Shown here in pieces: positions 45,168-55,239 of a stretch of 64,000 nt of DNA; positions within the stretch are counted from its first letter, which is position 1; the number at the start of each line of letters is the position of its first letter. Source of the stretch: Gaiellasilicea sp963763755. Its GTDB lineage: Bacteria > Actinomycetota > Thermoleophilia > Gaiellales > Gaiellaceae. The position numbers were made by a program, and so were the translations under genes. The notes beneath the pieces were generated by a model that was not told where the DNA came from, searched no databases, and saw only the letters and a program-made list of their open reading frames with translations. Location of the stretch: the NCBI GenBank assembly GCA_963763755.1, contig CAVXQE010000012.1:62001-126000 (forward strand), read 5' to 3'.

Positions 45168-47593
45168 ATGACCGCCTTGCTGCGGGGTCTCGTCATCTGC
45201 CTGCTCTGCCTGCTCGCCGTCGCCACCGGCGCTGCTCGCGCGGGCGATCAACCCGCGTCCGGGCAGCTCGTGGAGGTCGTCGTCGGCCTCTCGCAGCAGC
45301 CGCTGGCAGTGACTCGCTGGAAAGCTGGACGGCAGCTCCAAGCGCGGACGCTCGTGTCGGCGCAGAACCGAGTCGCGGACACGATCGCAGCACAGCTTCC
45401 CGACGCGCAGATCCGGTGGCATTACAAGCTGGTCGCGAACGGGATGGCCGTCGTCGTGCCTCGCTCGCAACTCGGCCGCCTCATCGCTCTGCCGGGTGTA
45501 GCCAAGGTCTATCCGAGCGTTCGCTACCGACCGCAGCTCGACCGCAGCGTGCCGCAGATCGGCGCGCCCACGCTCTGGGGGCCCGGGCTCGAGAACGCCG
45601 GCCAGGGGATGAAGATCGCGATCATCGACGAGGGGATCGACCAGCGGCATCCGTTCTTCTCACCGGCCGGGTACACGATGCCCGCCGGGTTCCCGAAAGG
45701 CCAGACCGCCTACACGACGGCGAAGGTCATCGTTGCGCGCGCGTTCCCGCCCGCCCGACCGACGTGGAAGAACGCGTCGAAGCCGTTCGACCGCAATGTG
45801 GTCATCCCACGGCACCCACGTCGCCGGGATTGCCGCGGGGAATGCCAACACCCTCGCCGAAGGGACCCGGATCTCCGGCGTCGCGCCCCGCGCGTACCTC
45901 GGCAACTACAAGGCGCTGACGATTCCCACCGACGCCGACGTGGGCCTGGACGGCAACTCGCCGGAGCTCGCGGCTGCGATCGAAGCAGCCGTCGCCGACG
46001 GCATGGACGTGATCAACATGTCCCTCGGCGAGCCCGAGATCGAGCCGTCCCGCGACATCGTGGTGCAGGCACTGGCCGCAGCGGCTCGCGCCGGCGTGGT
46101 CTCCGTCGTCGCGGCCGGCAACGACTTCAGCGACTTCGGGCGCGGGTCGATCGGCTCGCCCGGCTCGTCGCCGGACGCGATCACGGTCGGCGCGGTCTCG
46201 ACGTCGCGCAACGGCCCCGAGGACGTCGTCGGCTCGTTCTCCTCGAGCGGGCCGACACCGCTCTCGCTACGCCTCAAGCCGGAAGTGAGCGCGCCCGGCG
46301 TCTCGATCTTCTCGGCCGCTCCCGGCGACTCCTACACCACGCTGTCCGGAACGAGCATGGCGGCACCGCACGTCGCCGGTGGCGCAGCCCTGCTCCTCCA
46401 GCGCCACCCGACGTGGACGCCGGCGCAGGTGAAGTCGGCGCTCACGCTGACGGGCGACACCGCCTGGTCCGACGATCGCAGGACCTCGGAACTGACCACC
46501 GTGCGCGCCGGCGGAGGTGTCATCAACCTGCCCCGGGCCGACAACCCGCTCGTCTTTGCCTCGCCCGTCGCTCTCTCCTTCGGCCTCGTCGGACCGACCG
46601 CGACCCAGACACAGCAGGTGGATCTCACGGACGCCGGCGGCGGCGCGGGCGCTTGGGCCGTCTCGCTCGACGCCCCAGTCGGGGCATCCGTCGACAGTCG
46701 TCTCGATCCCGCCGACAGTGAATGTGCCCGGGTCGCTCCCGGTCACCGTGACGACGACGAAGTCGCCCGACACCGAGGTGACAGGCTACGTCGTCCTCAC
46801 CCGTGGCGCCGAGAAGCGCCGCATCCCCTACTGGTTCCGGACCGGCGCCGCCAAGCTCGCGAGCGCAAAGACGACACCGCTGCGGCGCGCGGGCTCGTAC
46901 TCGTCGACGACCAAGGGAGGCGCCGCACGCATCACGAGCTACAGCTACCCGCAGTCGCCCTCGGGCTTCGGGTTCTCTGCGAAGCTGCCCGGCCCGGAGC
47001 GCGTCTTCCGCCTCACGCTCGGCCGTCCCGCCACGAACTTCGGCGTCGTCGTCACGAGCCGCGCCAAGGGCGTGCGTGTCGAGCCGAGGATCGTTCACGC
47101 AGGCGACGAGCGCCGGCTGACCGGCTACCCCGCGCTGCCGTTCAACCTGAACCCGTACCTCCGCATCTTCGGCGAGCCGGTGCTCGCGGCCGGGACGGTC
47201 CTGCCCGCAGCCGGCGCCTACGACGTGGTCTTCGACAGCCTCTCGGCGGCGCGGGCAGGCGCATTCGCGTTCCGGTTCTGGATCAACGATTCCACGCCGC
47301 CCACGGTCGTTCTGAAGACGAAGCGCGTCAAGCCCGGCTCTCCGTTGGCCGTCACGGTCACGGACCGTGGGTCCGGGGTCGATCCGGCCTCGCTCGTCGT
47401 CCTCGTCGACGGCAAGGAGCGCAACGGCAGACTCGCAGGTAGCGCGGTACGTGTCCCGACCGCGGGACTCGCCAGGGGAAGGCACACGCTCCGGCTCCAG
47501 GTCTCCGACTACCAGGAGACACGGAACATGGAGAACGTCGGCCCGATCCTCCCGAACACGCGCATCGTGCAGACGAGCTTCGTCGTCGCCTAG
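45168..47593 (+). CDS. Secreted S8 subtilisin-like serine protease (two frameshifts)
   Basis: About 808 residues. Signal peptide (LRGLVICLLCLLAVATGAARA), an inhibitor-I9-like propeptide (VEVVVGLSQQPLAV to VAKVYPSVRY), then the catalytic domain: Asp in IAIIDEGID, His in GHGTHVAGIAAG (just after a shift near 45806), Asn in VVAAGNDF, Ser in GTSMAAPHVAGG. The C-terminal third, after a shift near 46690, has beta-sandwich domains (FnIII/Fn3-like; GYVVLTRGAEKRRIPYW and VTDRGSGVDPASLVVLVDG). Acts outside the cell in protein degradation. Confidence 0.9.
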
Positions 47594-47666
47594 AGGCCGA
47601 CAAACGCAACGACGACCGAGTCCACGACGGGGGACGACGACGGGCGAGCCCGACCCGTACCCGTAG

Positions 47667-47909
47667 CTAGCTGCGGCGGTCCTTCTCCTCGATCGTCGGG
47701 AGATCGGCCAGATCGCGCTGGACGCTCTCGGCGAACTCCTCCTCCTCGGAGCGAATCAGCTTCAGGCTCGCCTTCCGCTTCTTGCGATCGCGTGCTTTCC
47801 GCGCCTCGCCGCCGGCGAACTTCGCCGTCACTCCGCCCATGCGTTGCCACTCGGCGCCGATGACGACGGCGGCAGCAAGGGCGAGCAGCACGATCCAGGG
47901 CCAGCTCAC
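47667..47909 (-). CDS. Small single-pass membrane protein
   Basis: 80 residues: an N-terminal helix (PWIVLLALAAAVVIGAEW) and a highly charged cytoplasmic tail (ARKARDRKKRKASLKLIRSEEEEF). No family recognised. ATG at 47909. It shares the minus strand with adenine deaminase but lies downstream of it with a 34-base gap. Confidence 0.6.
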   Translation of the reverse strand: MSWPWIVLLALAAAVVIGAEWQRMGGVTAKFAGGEARKARDRKKRKASLKLIRSEEEEFAESVQRDLADLPTIEEKDRRS

Positions 47910-47943
47910 AACTCCAAGTGTACCCTCGGAAAACCCGGGCTAC

Positions 47944-49662
47944 CTAGGCGCGCGAAACCGCCCCGGTCTCCGCTGCGGAAAGCGGGACGAGCTCGAAACG
48001 GTCGACGTCGACGAGCCCGTGGTCGGTGATCTTGAGGCTCGGGATCACCGAGAGCGCGAGGAACGCGAGCGACTGGAACGGCGAGGGACCGCGGAGCCGA
48101 GCGCGTGCACCGCCGCGACCGTCGCCTCGCTCGCCTCGATCACACGCTCGAGCGGGAGGTCCGAGACGAGACCGGCGACCGGGAGCGGCAGCTCCGCAGT
48201 CACCTCGCCTCCGTCGACGACCACGAGGCCGCCACCCAGCTCGACGAGCCTGGCGACGGCGCGCACCATGTCGTCGTCGTCGACACCGACGACGATCAGG
48301 TTGTGGGCATCGTGCGAGAAGGTCGAGGCGAACGCCCCACGCCCAAGGTCGAAGCCGCGGACGAAACCGAGCCCGATTCGCCCCGTCCCGAGATGGCGCT
48401 CGATCACCGCGATCTTGGCGAGGTCACGCGAAGGATCGGCCAGTGCGAGCCCGTCCTCCGCCTGGCAGCTCCTCGACGAGCGCCTCGGTCACGATCTGGC
48501 CCGGAATCAGGCCGATCACCCGGGCGCGCCCTCCCTCCCATGCCACCTGGAAGTCCTCGGCCGCCACCGGCTGGATCCGCACGCTCTGCGTCACCCACTC
48601 CGGCACCTCCGTCGGCGGGATCTCCTGGACCGCCTGTCCGCGCTTGAGCACGATCTCGGGCACGAACCGCTCGAGGTCGGGAAGCAGCAGCAGGTCGGCC
48701 TGGAAGGCCGGCGCGATCGCCCCCAGATCGCCCAGCCCGTGCCAGAGGGCCGGGTGATGCGTCGCCATCACGAGCGCGTCCTCGGCCGAGACGCCGTAGG
48801 AGACCGCGTCACGCACCATCGCGTTGATGTGGCCGTCCTCGGCGATGTGCTCCGGCTCACGGTCGTCCGTGCAGAACGCCATTCGCGACGGGCCGAACTC
48901 GGCGACGAGCGGAACGAGCGCCCGGAGATTTCGCGCGGCGGAGGCCTCGCGGATCAGGAGCCACATCCCGGCCCGCAGGCGCTCCCGCCCCTCCTCTGCC
49001 GTGAACGCCTCGTGGTCGGAGCCGATCCCGGCCGCAGCGTAGGCCTGGAGAGCGTGCCCGAGCACTCCCGGCGCATGTCCGTCGACGCGGTCGGCGCCGT
49101 CGACAGCGAGCTTGGCCAGCTCGCTCGACGCTCCGGAGATGACGCCGGGGAAGTTCATCATCTCGGCCAGGCCGATCACGCGCTTGCGGCGCAACAGGCT
49201 CTCGAGGTCGCCGGGTGTGAACGGCCGCCGCGGCGACTCGAAGCCGGAAGCCGGCACGCAGGAGGATGCGGTGAAGAAGATGTCGAGCGGGAGGTCCTCG
49301 CAGACGTCGACGAGCCAGTGGACGCCGTCGGTGCCGAGAACGTTCGCGATCTCGTGCGGGTCTGCGACGACGGCCGTCGTGCCGAGCGGCAGCACGAGTC
49401 GTGCGAACTCGGACGGAAGCAGCTTCGACGTCTCGAGATGCAGGTGCGCATCGATGAATCCGGGAACGACGTACGCGCCGTCGGCGTCGAGCGTCTCCTT
49501 GCCCTCGTAGGCGCCGAGCCCGGCGATCACGCCGTCGCAGATCGCGACGTCGACGTCGAGCCATTCCCGCGTGAAAACCGAGAGCACGCGACCGCCGCGG
49601 ACCACGAGATCGGCCGGCTCGTCTCCCCGTGCCACGGCCAGGCGGCGGGCGAGATCACCCAT
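47944..49662 (-). CDS. ade: Adenine deaminase (two frameshifts)
   Basis: About 572 residues of the Ade amidohydrolase family. Metal motif GFIDAHLHLETS, then VADPHEIANVLG, SSCVPAS, AEMMNFPGVI, GIGSDHEAF and FCTDDREPEHI. The C-terminal domain (IGLGFVRGFDL, TFSHDAHNLIVVG) follows a shift near 48465; a second near 48098 gives the end LKITDHGLVDVDRFELVP. ATG at 49662. It converts adenine to hypoxanthine and ammonia for purine salvage. Confidence 0.9.
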
Positions 49663-49704
49663 CTTCGACTTCAGTTTTCGCTGCCCAGCGTCGATACTTC
49701 AAGT

Positions 49705-49866
49705 ATGACCAAGGAGCTTCTGATCGGGTACGCGGTTCTCTGGGTCGTCCTGCTCAAGACGCTGCTGATGCGCGCGCGTGTGATCCCCACCGATTGCGCC
49801 CGTTGCGGGCTGCTCTTCGAGCGGCAAGAGCTCGGCCAGGCGATCTGCAGCTGTAACCGCCCCTAG
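49705..49866 (+). CDS. Small membrane-anchored Cys-rich protein
   Basis: 53 residues: an N-terminal membrane helix (LLIGYAVLWVVLLKTLLM) followed by CARCGLLFERQELGQAICSC, a CxxC...CxC zinc-ribbon-like cluster. ATG at 49705. It is divergent from ade (starts 42 bases apart) and its stop overlaps that of the M24-like gene on the other strand. No family recognised; a metal- or redox-binding role is an inference. Confidence 0.6.
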   Translation: MTKELLIGYAVLWVVLLKTLLMRARVIPTDCARCGLLFERQELGQAICSCNRP

Positions 49867-50940
49867 CCGCCGGGGAACACCTGCATCGGCAAGCGCGAGA
49901 GCGACTCGCCGCCGTCCGGCCCGACGAGCCACGTGTCCTGCATGTACAGGCACGCCTTGCCGTCGGACGCGATCGCGTGCGGGTGCATCGAGAGCACCAT
50001 TCCGGAGCGAAGCACGGTCTCCAGCCCCTCGCCCACCCGCGGGTGCTCGATCATCGTCATCCCGATCGAGTGGCCGGTGACATGGCCGAGGTGGTAGCCG
50101 CGGTCGGTGAAGCCCTTCGAGACGGCGCGATGGACCTCGTGCGCGGTCGCGCCGTCGCGCATCGCGGTGCGTGCCGCCGCGTGGTACTCCTCGTACGCCT
50201 CGACCATCGGCTCGACCTCCGATGGCGTCTTGCCGATCGCGCGCGAGACCTCGACCCAGTGCATTCCCGGGCCCGCAACCTCGAGCGACGGGAGCACGAA
50301 GTCCCCCAGCGTCGTCTCCTTGCGGGCGATCCCGAACTCCGGTCCGGTGAGGACCATGTTCATCGTCAGGCGGCCGCAGCCACGCTCGATGAAGAGCTTC
50401 TCCGCCGCCGCCATCGCCTCCGCTGCGGTCTTCCCAGGCTCGTAAGCGGAGAGGAACGCCTCGAAGCCGTCCTCGTTGATCCGAACGCTTTCGCGGACCG
50501 ATTCCAGCTCGGCGTCGCTCTTCACCGCCCGCGCGAGGTCGAACTCGGCGTCGAACGGCACGAGGTCGAGACCCTCGAGCGCCCGGAAGTCACGCACCGT
50601 CATGATGTAGTCGAGGCCGTAGACACCGATCCGCCTCCAGCCGCTTGTCCGCGGCCGTCGCGGCGAGGTACTCGCCCGGCCGGTCGTGGAAGACCTGCTC
50701 GAGCTGCGCCGTGCCATGCTCGCCCACGTAGCGAGCCTCGGTGGGGAACACGATCTGCGGCTCCCCGTCCGCCGGCACGACGACGTACGCGTACCGGTGC
50801 ACGATCTGGAAGCCGGAGAGGTAGGTGACCGAGCCCTCGAAGCCGCTGTACTCGCTCCCGGAGACGATCAGCGCGTCGAGGTCGTGCTCGGCCATTGCGG
50901 CACGGACGTTCGCGTAACGACGGGTCAGCTCTGAGTCCAA
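49863..50940 (-). CDS. M24-fold (Xaa-Pro peptidase/creatinase-like) protein lacking metal ligands (one frameshift)
   Basis: About 358 residues. The N-terminal creatinase-type domain (LDALIVSGSEYSGFEGSVTYLSGF) joins the pita-bread domain across a shift near 50640. The fold is clear (GHVTGHSIGMTMIEHPRVGEG; TVLRSGMVLSMHPHAI), but the usual metal ligands are altered. The two Asp strand is replaced by GPGMHWVEVSRAIG, the MEPG-type Glu is His (SMHPH), and the final Glu-Asp is Gln-Asp (YMQDTW). Metal-free M24 relatives include creatinase and ectoine hydrolase, so a C-N hydrolase acting on a small molecule is more likely than a peptidase. TTG at 50940 overlaps the upstream gene. Confidence 0.8.
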
Positions 50941-51852
50941 GAAGCCTCCATTCCCTTGATCAGGGCCACGATGGCCTCGTTGAGCGGGGTCGGGACGCCG
51001 TTCTCGCGCCCGAAGCGGACGATGCCGCCGTTCAGGTAGTCGACCTCCGTCTGCCGGCGAGCCTCGACGTCCTGCAGCATGCTCGCCTTGTGGTCGTAGG
51101 CGACCTCGGGCTTCGCCGCATGGTCGATCAGCACCTCGGGGTCGGAGTCGAGCTCGATCCCCTGCGCTGCGGCGACGGCCTTGCCTTCGTCCACGAGGCC
51201 GCTGACGAACCGGCGGAGATCCGGACGCTCGCAGATGCGCCCGTGCGTGAGCCCTGTCAACGCGCCGACCGGATTGGTCGAGGCGTTGAAGATCACCTTG
51301 CGCCACTGCGCGCCGCGTGCGTCGTCGACCGCGATCGACGGCATGCCGCCGCGCGTGCAGGCCTCGGCCAGCTGCTCGATCTCCGCCGCCGTGGCCGGCC
51401 TGGGCTCGAAGGGGCCGAACGTCGTGTCGCCCTTGACGTCCCACTGCACGACGCCGGGCTCCAGGATCTTCCCTGCGGGGAACGTCGTGCCGCGGATCAC
51501 GCGCGCGACGTGCGGCGCGAGCGCCTCCTCGTTGCCGACTCCGTTCTGGACCGAGGCGACGGCGCCGCCGGCGAACGCGTGCGCGGTGGCGGCGATCGCG
51601 GCCTCGGTGTGCATCGCCTTCGTCGCGACGATCCCGAAGTCGCACGCCGGCAGCTCGGATGCGATCGCTCGTGGCCCGGATGCCCGTGGCCTGCACCTCA
51701 CCGGCGCCCGTCAGCCGGAGGCCGCGCTCGTTGATCGCGTCGACGTGCGCCTGGGCGAGGTCGTACGCCCACACCTCGACGTCCTCGAGCGACGCGAGAT
51801 TCGCGGCAAACAGCGACCCCACCGCTCCGCACCCGACAATGCACACCTTCAT
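50925..51852 (-). CDS. Ketopantoate reductase-like (PanE/ApbA) dehydrogenase, copy 1 (one frameshift)
   Basis: About 309 residues. NADP-binding N terminus VCIVGCGAVGSLFAANLA, then IVATKAMHT, VQNGVGNEE and the catalytic Lys/Asn region WRKVIFNASTNPVGALTG with conserved SMLQDVEARRQTEVDYLNG. A frameshift near 51670 separates the nucleotide-binding start from the rest. ATG 51852 overlaps the livM stop (ATGA). Many PanE-fold enzymes in catabolic clusters reduce or oxidise 2-keto/2-hydroxy acids other than ketopantoate; location next to an importer and an M24-fold protein argues for that. Confidence 0.88.
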
Positions 51853-52856
51853 GCCGGCCTCCGTCGCGGCAACCGGAATTCGCGACCGCCGGTGATTCCG
51901 GACGGGCGCAGGATCAGCATCAGCGCCATCAGTGCACCGAGTATCACGAGCCGGGATCCCTCCGGCAGGTTGACCGTGAGCCCGACGCTGATCCCGTCCT
52001 CGGCGTTGCCGAGCACCGAGTCGAGACCACTGACCGCGAGGGCGCCGACGACGGCGCCCCAGAGGCTCGTGACGCCGCCGATGACCAGCATCGCCAGCGT
52101 CAGGAAGGTGAGTTCGAGATACACCTGCTCGGTCGTGATCGAGCCCAGCATGTGCACGAGCAGGCCGCCGGCAAAGCCGCAGAGCGCGCCGGACAGCGTG
52201 AACGCCCACAGCCGCTGCCGGTGGACGCTGATCCCCACCGCCTGCGCGGCAGCAGGATCCTCACGCGTGGCGCGGGCTTTCCGGCCGAGCGGGCTTCGCT
52301 GGTAGGCGAACGCGACCACGACCACGAGCAGGGCGCCGAGAGTGGCCTGCAACGCGCCGGTCGTCTCCGGCACGAGCGAGAGCGTCGTCGCGCCAGGCCC
52401 GATCTTCGTCCACTCGCGCAGGAGGTTGTGCGTGATCTCGAGCACGGCGAACGTCGCGATGCCGGCCGCCAGCCCTGAGAGCCGCATCAGGGGCAGGCCC
52501 ACCAGGAACGCGAAGACGCCGCCGACCGCCGCCGCGAGCGCCAGGGACGTCGCGCTGCTGATCGTGTGGTCGCGCAGCAGCGGATAGAGATCGGGCAGCA
52601 CGCCGACCTTCGAGTCGAGGGGGACGGTCATCACGCCCGCGGCGAAGGCGCCGAGCGCCACGAAGCTGATCTGCCCGAACGAGAGCACGCCGGTGCTGCC
52701 GACGAAGACGTAGATCGCGACGACGATCGCGACCGCCGCGAGCGCGTTCAGGAAGTGGATCTGGTTCGCGCGTGAGACGAGCGACGCGCCGATCCCGACG
52801 ACCACGATCAGGAGCATCGGCGCGGCCAGCGCAACCACGGTGTCGATCCGCCTCAT
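51849..52856 (-). CDS. livM: Branched-chain amino acid-type ABC permease, LivM
   Basis: 335 residues, complete, about nine hydrophobic segments. LSFGQISFVALGAFAAGVM is the LivM family signature near residue 60. The coupling loop reads RSPLGRKARATREDPAAAQAVGI, and GGVTSLWGAVVGALAV lies near the end. ATG at 52856 overlaps the livH stop, and its stop overlaps panE copy 1. With LivH it forms the channel of the importer. Confidence 0.93.
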   Translation of the reverse strand: MRRIDTVVALAAPMLLIVVVGIGASLVSRANQIHFLNALAAVAIVVAIYVFVGSTGVLSFGQISFVALGAFAAGVMTVPLDSKVGVLPDLYPLLRDHTISSATSLALAAAVGGVFAFLVGLPLMRLSGLAAGIATFAVLEITHNLLREWTKIGPGATTLSLVPETTGALQATLGALLVVVVAFAYQRSPLGRKARATREDPAAAQAVGISVHRQRLWAFTLSGALCGFAGGLLVHMLGSITTEQVYLELTFLTLAMLVIGGVTSLWGAVVGALAVSGLDSVLGNAEDGISVGLTVNLPEGSRLVILGALMALMLILRPSGITGGREFRLPRRRPA

Positions 52857-53761
52857 ACCCGGTCCACCACCGCTGTACGACCACGGGCGAAGAGACCTGC
52901 GGGCCGCAGGAGCAGGACGAGGATCACGAGCGCGAAGACGGCGGAGGGCAGGAAGACGGTCTTGTCGGTCGGCAGCGCACCGTTGATCACACCGGTCGCG
53001 AACCCGATCGCGAAGCCCCCGAGCGTCGCGGTCCAGAGCCGGTCGATGCCTCCGACGACGACGCCGACGAGGACGACGATCGTCTCCTTGAGCGCGAAGT
53101 CCGGGGAGACGAGCGGGGACTGGACGGTGAGGATCACGGCCACCATCGCCGCGAGCACGCCGGAGAGCAGCACGGCGACGCCGATCACGGTGTCGGCTCG
53201 GACGCCGAGCAGCCGCGCGGTGCGGAAGTCGGCCGACGCGGCGCGCATCTGCAGGCCGATGGTCGTCTTTCCGAGCAGCACTGCAAGCAGCCCGAGCGCG
53301 ACGACCGCCACCACCACTGCGAGGATCGTGACCTTGCGGATGTCGACGCCGCCGATCGTGACCACCTGATTGAGCTGCGCGAGCGACGCGGCCGGCTCGC
53401 CGATCGTTCCGTCGCGGATGTCGAGGATCAGCGCCACGTTCTGGAGCAGGAACGCGACCGCGAACGTGGTCACGAGCATCACCGCCGGCGACTGCGTCCG
53501 CAGCGGGCGGAAGACGGCGCGCTCCATCGCGAGCGAGAGAGCGATCACGACGACGAAGCACGCCGCGATGCTGCCGGCCGTCGGCCAGTCGGAGGTGAAC
53601 GCGAGCGTGTACGCCCCGGCCATGATCAGCTGCCCGTAGGCGAAGTTCACGAGCCGCAGGACGCCGAAGACCAGTCCGATCCCGACCGCCATCAGCGCGT
53701 AGACCGCGCCGAGGCCGATCGCGTCGACCAGAGTCTGCGCATCGACGGCGGCGACGATCAT
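52853..53761 (-). CDS. livH: Branched-chain amino acid-type ABC permease, LivH
   Basis: 302 residues, complete, about eight membrane segments. Motifs: GLGAVYALMAVGIGLVFGVL and VNFAYGQLIMAGAYT near the N terminus, coupling loop MRAASADFRTARLLGVRAD, and VVVGGIDRLWTATLGGFAIG. ATG at 53761 overlaps the livF stop. All genes of this transporter are joined by 4-base overlaps, which implies strict co-translation. Confidence 0.93.
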   Translation of the reverse strand: MIVAAVDAQTLVDAIGLGAVYALMAVGIGLVFGVLRLVNFAYGQLIMAGAYTLAFTSDWPTAGSIAACFVVVIALSLAMERAVFRPLRTQSPAVMLVTTFAVAFLLQNVALILDIRDGTIGEPAASLAQLNQVVTIGGVDIRKVTILAVVVAVVALGLLAVLLGKTTIGLQMRAASADFRTARLLGVRADTVIGVAVLLSGVLAAMVAVILTVQSPLVSPDFALKETIVVLVGVVVGGIDRLWTATLGGFAIGFATGVINGALPTDKTVFLPSAVFALVILVLLLRPAGLFARGRTAVVDRV

Positions 53762-54480
53762 GCGAGGTACGCCTGAATCATCTTCTCGGTGTCGTTCGCG
53801 TCGGCCGGGGTCAGGAGCATCCGCAGCTCTCCGTTTGCGAGCACGTAGGTCCGGTCGGCGAGCGCGACCGTGCGCTGCGCGCGCTGCTCGACGAGCAGGA
53901 TCGAGACGCCGCGGTCGCGGATCTCCGTCAGCGCGGCAAAGACCGTGTCGACCAGGGTCGGCGACAGGCCGAGCGACGGCTCGTCGAGCAGGAGCACGTC
54001 GGGCGCAGCGACGAGCGCGCGGCCGATCGCAAGCTGCTGCTGCTGGCCGCCGGAGAGCGCCCCTGCCTGGCGATCGCGAAAGTCGGCGAGCATCGGGAAG
54101 AGCTCGTACGCCGCGGCGAGCGGGTCCGAGCCGTTGCGGCGGCGGCGAGCCGAGAGCCCGAGCCGCAGGTTCTCCTCCACCGAGAGCTCGCCGAAGATGC
54201 GACGGCCCTCCGGCACGAGCGCGATACCGGCCCGCGCGATCGCCTCCGGCGAGCGGCCGCGCACGGACTGGCCGGACAGGCGCACATCGCCGGCCGCCGG
54301 CGCCACGACTCCCATGATCGCGTGCAGGGTCGTCGACTTGCCGGCCCCGTTCGGCCCGATCAGGCCGACGAGCTCGCCGCGGCCGACCTCCAGGCTGAGC
54401 CCGCGAACGGCCGGGACGGAGCCGTACAGCACATCGAGGTTCTGCAGCTCGAGGACGGCGCTCACCGTGTCGTCTGTCAT
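53758..54480 (-). CDS. livF: Branched-chain amino acid-type ABC ATPase, LivF
   Basis: 240 residues. Walker A GPNGAGKST, the LivF-specific ALVPEGRRIFGELSVEENL, signature LSGGQQQQLAIGRAL, Walker B LLLDEPSLGLSP and switch region LLVEQRAQ. ATG at 54480 overlaps the livG stop (ATGA). Energises the importer. Confidence 0.94.
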   Translation of the reverse strand: MTDDTVSAVLELQNLDVLYGSVPAVRGLSLEVGRGELVGLIGPNGAGKSTTLHAIMGVVAPAAGDVRLSGQSVRGRSPEAIARAGIALVPEGRRIFGELSVEENLRLGLSARRRRNGSDPLAAAYELFPMLADFRDRQAGALSGGQQQQLAIGRALVAAPDVLLLDEPSLGLSPTLVDTVFAALTEIRDRGVSILLVEQRAQRTVALADRTYVLANGELRMLLTPADANDTEKMIQAYLA

Positions 54481-55238
54481 TCGGCCACCGCGCTCTCGCC
54501 GAGGTAGGCCGACGTGACGTCGAGGTTGCCGCGGATCTCGGCGGGCGCGCCCTCCGCGAGCGTCTTGCCCTGATCGAGGACGTGGATCCGGTCGGAGACG
54601 CCCATCACGAGCGCCATGTTGTGGTCGATCAGGAGGACGCCGGCGTCGAAGTCCTCGCGGATTGCCCGCACGAACGCGGCGAACTCCTCGACCTCGGCCT
54701 CGGGCAGGCCCGCTCCGGGCTCGTCGAGCAGGACGAACGCCGGCTTCGTCGCGAGAGCCCGCGCGACGCCGAGCAGACGCTCGTGCCCGTGCGGAAGCCC
54801 ACCGGCGGATGCCTCCCCGTCGAGCGCCAGCCTGTCGATCAGCTCGACGGCCCGAGTGCGGGCCTCCGCGGGACGGGCTCCCGCCCCGAGGGCCGAGACC
54901 TCGATGTTCTCCCGAACGGTCAGCCCTCGAAACGAGCGACTGTGCTGAAAGGTTCGCGCGATCCCTGCTCGGCCCCGCTTGTGCGGGCTCCAACCGGTGA
55001 CATCCCGTTCGTCCAGGTCGACGCTGCCGGAGGTCGGGACGTCGAAACCGGTGAGCACGTTGACGAGCGTCGACTTGCCGGCCCCGTTCGGCCCGATCAG
55101 GCCAACGACTTCGTGCCGGTGCAGCTCGAGCGTGACGTCGTCCAGCGCCTGCACGCCCACGAAGGACCGCGAGACGGAGGAGGCCCGGAGCGTTCCCCCG
55201 GGCCTCCCGCGTCGTTCCGTTGCGACTGCTTCCGCCAA
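54477..55238 (-). CDS. livG: Branched-chain amino acid-type ABC ATPase, LivG
   Basis: 253 residues. Walker A GPNGAGKST, the LivG-specific GIARTFQHSRSFRGLTVRENIEV, Walker B VLLDEPGAGLPEAE, and LLIDHNMALVMGVSDRI. The signature loop is degenerate (GLPHGHERLLGVARAL instead of LSYGQQRxLEIARAL), still compatible with function. TTG at 55238, one base after the livK stop. Confidence 0.92.
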   Translation of the reverse strand: MAEAVATERRGRPGGTLRASSVSRSFVGVQALDDVTLELHRHEVVGLIGPNGAGKSTLVNVLTGFDVPTSGSVDLDERDVTGWSPHKRGRAGIARTFQHSRSFRGLTVRENIEVSALGAGARPAEARTRAVELIDRLALDGEASAGGLPHGHERLLGVARALATKPAFVLLDEPGAGLPEAEVEEFAAFVRAIREDFDAGVLLIDHNMALVMGVSDRIHVLDQGKTLAEGAPAEIRGNLDVTSAYLGESAVAE

Positions 55239-55239
55239 G

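Noticed and set aside
52772..53776. A 334-codon plus-strand His/Arg/Asp-rich frame
   Set aside because: Antisense of livH; composition follows from GC-rich codons for hydrophobic residues on the other strand.
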